Made by a program: the position numbers and the translations under genes. From Adineta steineri (lineage: Eukaryota > Rotifera > Eurotatoria > Adinetida > Adinetidae): a stretch of DNA of 64,000 nucleotides. Numbering within the stretch: the first letter of the stretch is position 1; each line of letters starts with the position of its first letter. Below the pieces are notes generated by a model that did no database searches, had not been told where the DNA came from, and saw only the letters and a list, made by a program, of their open reading frames with translations. The DNA lies in the NCBI GenBank assembly GCA_905250115.1, contig CAJNOI010000041.1, forward strand, positions 17,496 to 81,495, read 5' to 3'. Below, piece by piece: positions 62,598 through 64,000 of this stretch.

Positions 62598-64000
62598 ATG
62601 TCATCTTCAGAAGAATCAGATTCATCTTCATATTTTGAAGATATAGATACTGAATCAGAAGATGAGGAGAATGTATGTAAATAAATAGTATCTATATTTC
62701 AAATATATTTTTTCGTTTCGTTTCTAATAATTAGATAGCACAAATTACGTCTGTTCCTAATGAACAATGGGTTAAATTAATTGAATTTTGTTCGTATAAA
62801 TCTAAATCTGAAGATTCTATTCGAAGAAATATTGGTGTAGAAAAATTATGTCAAGCAACGGATGTTAATTTTGGTGATAAACATAAAGTTAGAGATGGAT
62901 GGATTTTACATAATAATAATTCGGAAGAAATTTTAGTTGTTTCATTTCTAAAATCAATATTTATCAATGAAATACATATATATGAAAGTCTCAATCCCGG
63001 CAGTATTACTAAAATAGAAATGTTGGAATCTATACCAAGTATGAAATTAATCATGGAGAGAACTAAATGAGGAATTGGGGTTTGAATTTTCGTTTCTCTT
63101 AAGATAGATGGTGGACTATGTGGCAACGAAAAACTTCTCCAAAACAACAATCACTAACTCACAATATTTTCAAGCCATTACTACGACGATATCGTATTTC
63201 ATCTAACACTATTCGTCTTACTATTGATCCAAAATATACTGATCAAATAGGCATTCATGCTATTAGTATAAATTAATATATTATTGATCGAAATATATCT
63301 TTTTTTTTTATCTCATAGAACTTCTTGGTTCAGATGTATTCGATGTAACTCTTCATTATAAACCATTAATACAATCAATGAAAGAATTATATGAACAAGC
63401 TCTCAATAAAATCAATACTGATGTACAATTTACTTTTAATGATAAAATCGTTTGTGCACATCGAAATATTCTCTGTTGTCGTAGTACATATTTTCATTCA
63501 TTGTTATTAGATAATTTTATTGAAAAATCTCAACAAAAACCAATTGAATTAACTGATGTTGATTATGAAACATTTCTCGAAATATTATTTTTTATTTATA
63601 CTGGTGCATATCATCAAACAATATCGTATGATATTGCTATAAAAGCTATGATATACTCAAATAAAATTAATCTCTTAACAGCAACAAATCTAGCTATAGA
63701 ATATGTATGTCATTATTTACAAACAAATCATGATTTTATTTTACCAGTTTATTATTCTGTTAAAAAAATGTCACCCGAATTTGATTCATTATTAAATTAT
63801 ATATATGATTTATGTTCAGAACATCTTAGTGCTATATGTAAACAAACAGATTTCATTGAACTTGATAAAGAATTAATGATTGATTTAATATATCATTCAA
63901 CTGAACGACGTGATATTCGTGAAAAAGAAAAAAATAAAGAATTAACATCAGTACATGTGAATTTTCATGATAATGATAATGATGATGATGAAGATGATGA
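62598..64000 (+). CDS. FBXL4-type discoidin domain plus BTB domain protein (3' end outside window)
   Basis: Exons 62598-62672, 62735-63038, 63104-63265 and 63319 to beyond 64000, in frame. After an acidic N-terminus comes a beta-rich domain: VEKLCQATDVNFGDKHKVRD, EILVVSFLKSIFINEIHIYE, SLNPGSITKIEMLES, NRWWTMWQ, ISSNTIRLTID and IGIHAIKLLGS. This matches the galactose-binding-like N-terminal domain of FBXL4 (order: Y...V, VxExYxPGAVxxI, WxxLW, TNxIRLE, ELDAVxLxG). A BTB/POZ domain follows: FTFNDKIVCAHRNILCCRST, YFHSLL, ELTDVDYETFLEILFFIYTG. A BACK-like helical segment comes next and an acidic Asp-rich run begins at the window edge. BTB proteins of this kind often act as CUL3 adaptors; substrate choice by the discoidin domain is inference. 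Confidence 0.75.

Noticed and set aside
62851..63150. 99-aa minus-strand ORF
   Set aside because: Antisense shadow of exons 2-3 of the discoidin/BTB gene.
1..64000. CRISPR arrays, bacterial operons, rRNA or telomeric repeats
   Set aside because: None seen; the genes are intron-containing eukaryotic genes.

Overview
The window is an AT-rich eukaryotic (metazoan) nuclear segment. Genes are split by many short GT-AG introns, mostly about 45-130 nt, and encode animal families: dynamin, TTC16, GTF3C2, MTHFSD, SLC46, a BRCA1-type tandem BRCT protein, an FNDC5/irisin-type membrane protein and a class A GPCR. The combination of AT richness, compact genes, tiny introns, possible leader-type acceptors next to start codons and decayed metabolic-gene fragments suggests a bdelloid rotifer (Rotaria-like). 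This taxonomic call is inference. There is one 100-N scaffold gap at 15284-15383.

Layout. 0.5-4.7 kb (-): an 18-exon coiled-coil protein. 5.8 kb (-): tRNA-Leu(UAA). 6.6-7.0 kb (+): a tiny secreted PAN/apple-like protein. 7.6-9.7 kb (-): a rhodopsin-type GPCR. 9.7-14.1 kb: no gene seen. 14.1-15.1 kb (-): the C-terminal part of a BRCA1-like tandem-BRCT protein, cut off near the gap. Beyond the gap lies an interrupted ATP-grasp-like fragment. 16.2-17.9 kb (+): an SLC46-type transporter. 18.2-19.4 kb (-): a mitochondrial carrier. 20.6-21.5 kb (-): the 3' end of an FNDC4/5-like gene. 25.1-25.9 kb (+): a HAD-type phosphatase. 28.0-28.4 kb (+): a frameshifted aldo/keto reductase remnant. 29.0-34.3 kb (+): a 23-exon dynamin carrying an intronic hAT-like MITE and a frame-neutral exon with a DPF motif. 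36.6-38.4 kb (+): an MTHFSD homologue.

39.0-49.7 kb (+): four head-to-tail genes: TTC16, GTF3C2, a seryl-tRNA-synthetase-like protein resembling SLIMP, and a coiled-coil protein with a possible beta-propeller. The gaps between the last three pairs are only 104, 68 and 142 nt, and each contains an unpaired splice acceptor, as expected of a trans-spliced operon. A secreted-protein gene is nested antisense in a TTC16 intron. 51.0-56.1 kb: gamma-glutamyl hydrolase (+), a small membrane protein (-), a divergent serpin (+) and a B-box-like protein with a possible propeller (+). 56.5-61.7 kb (-): a 1338-aa TASOR-like protein with a long Ser/Arg-rich low-complexity part. 62.6 kb to the end (+): an FBXL4-type discoidin domain joined to a BTB domain, running off the window.

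Exon junctions were assigned by hand from GT/AG sites and phase continuity. Every multi-exon model given closes in frame, but none has transcript support here.
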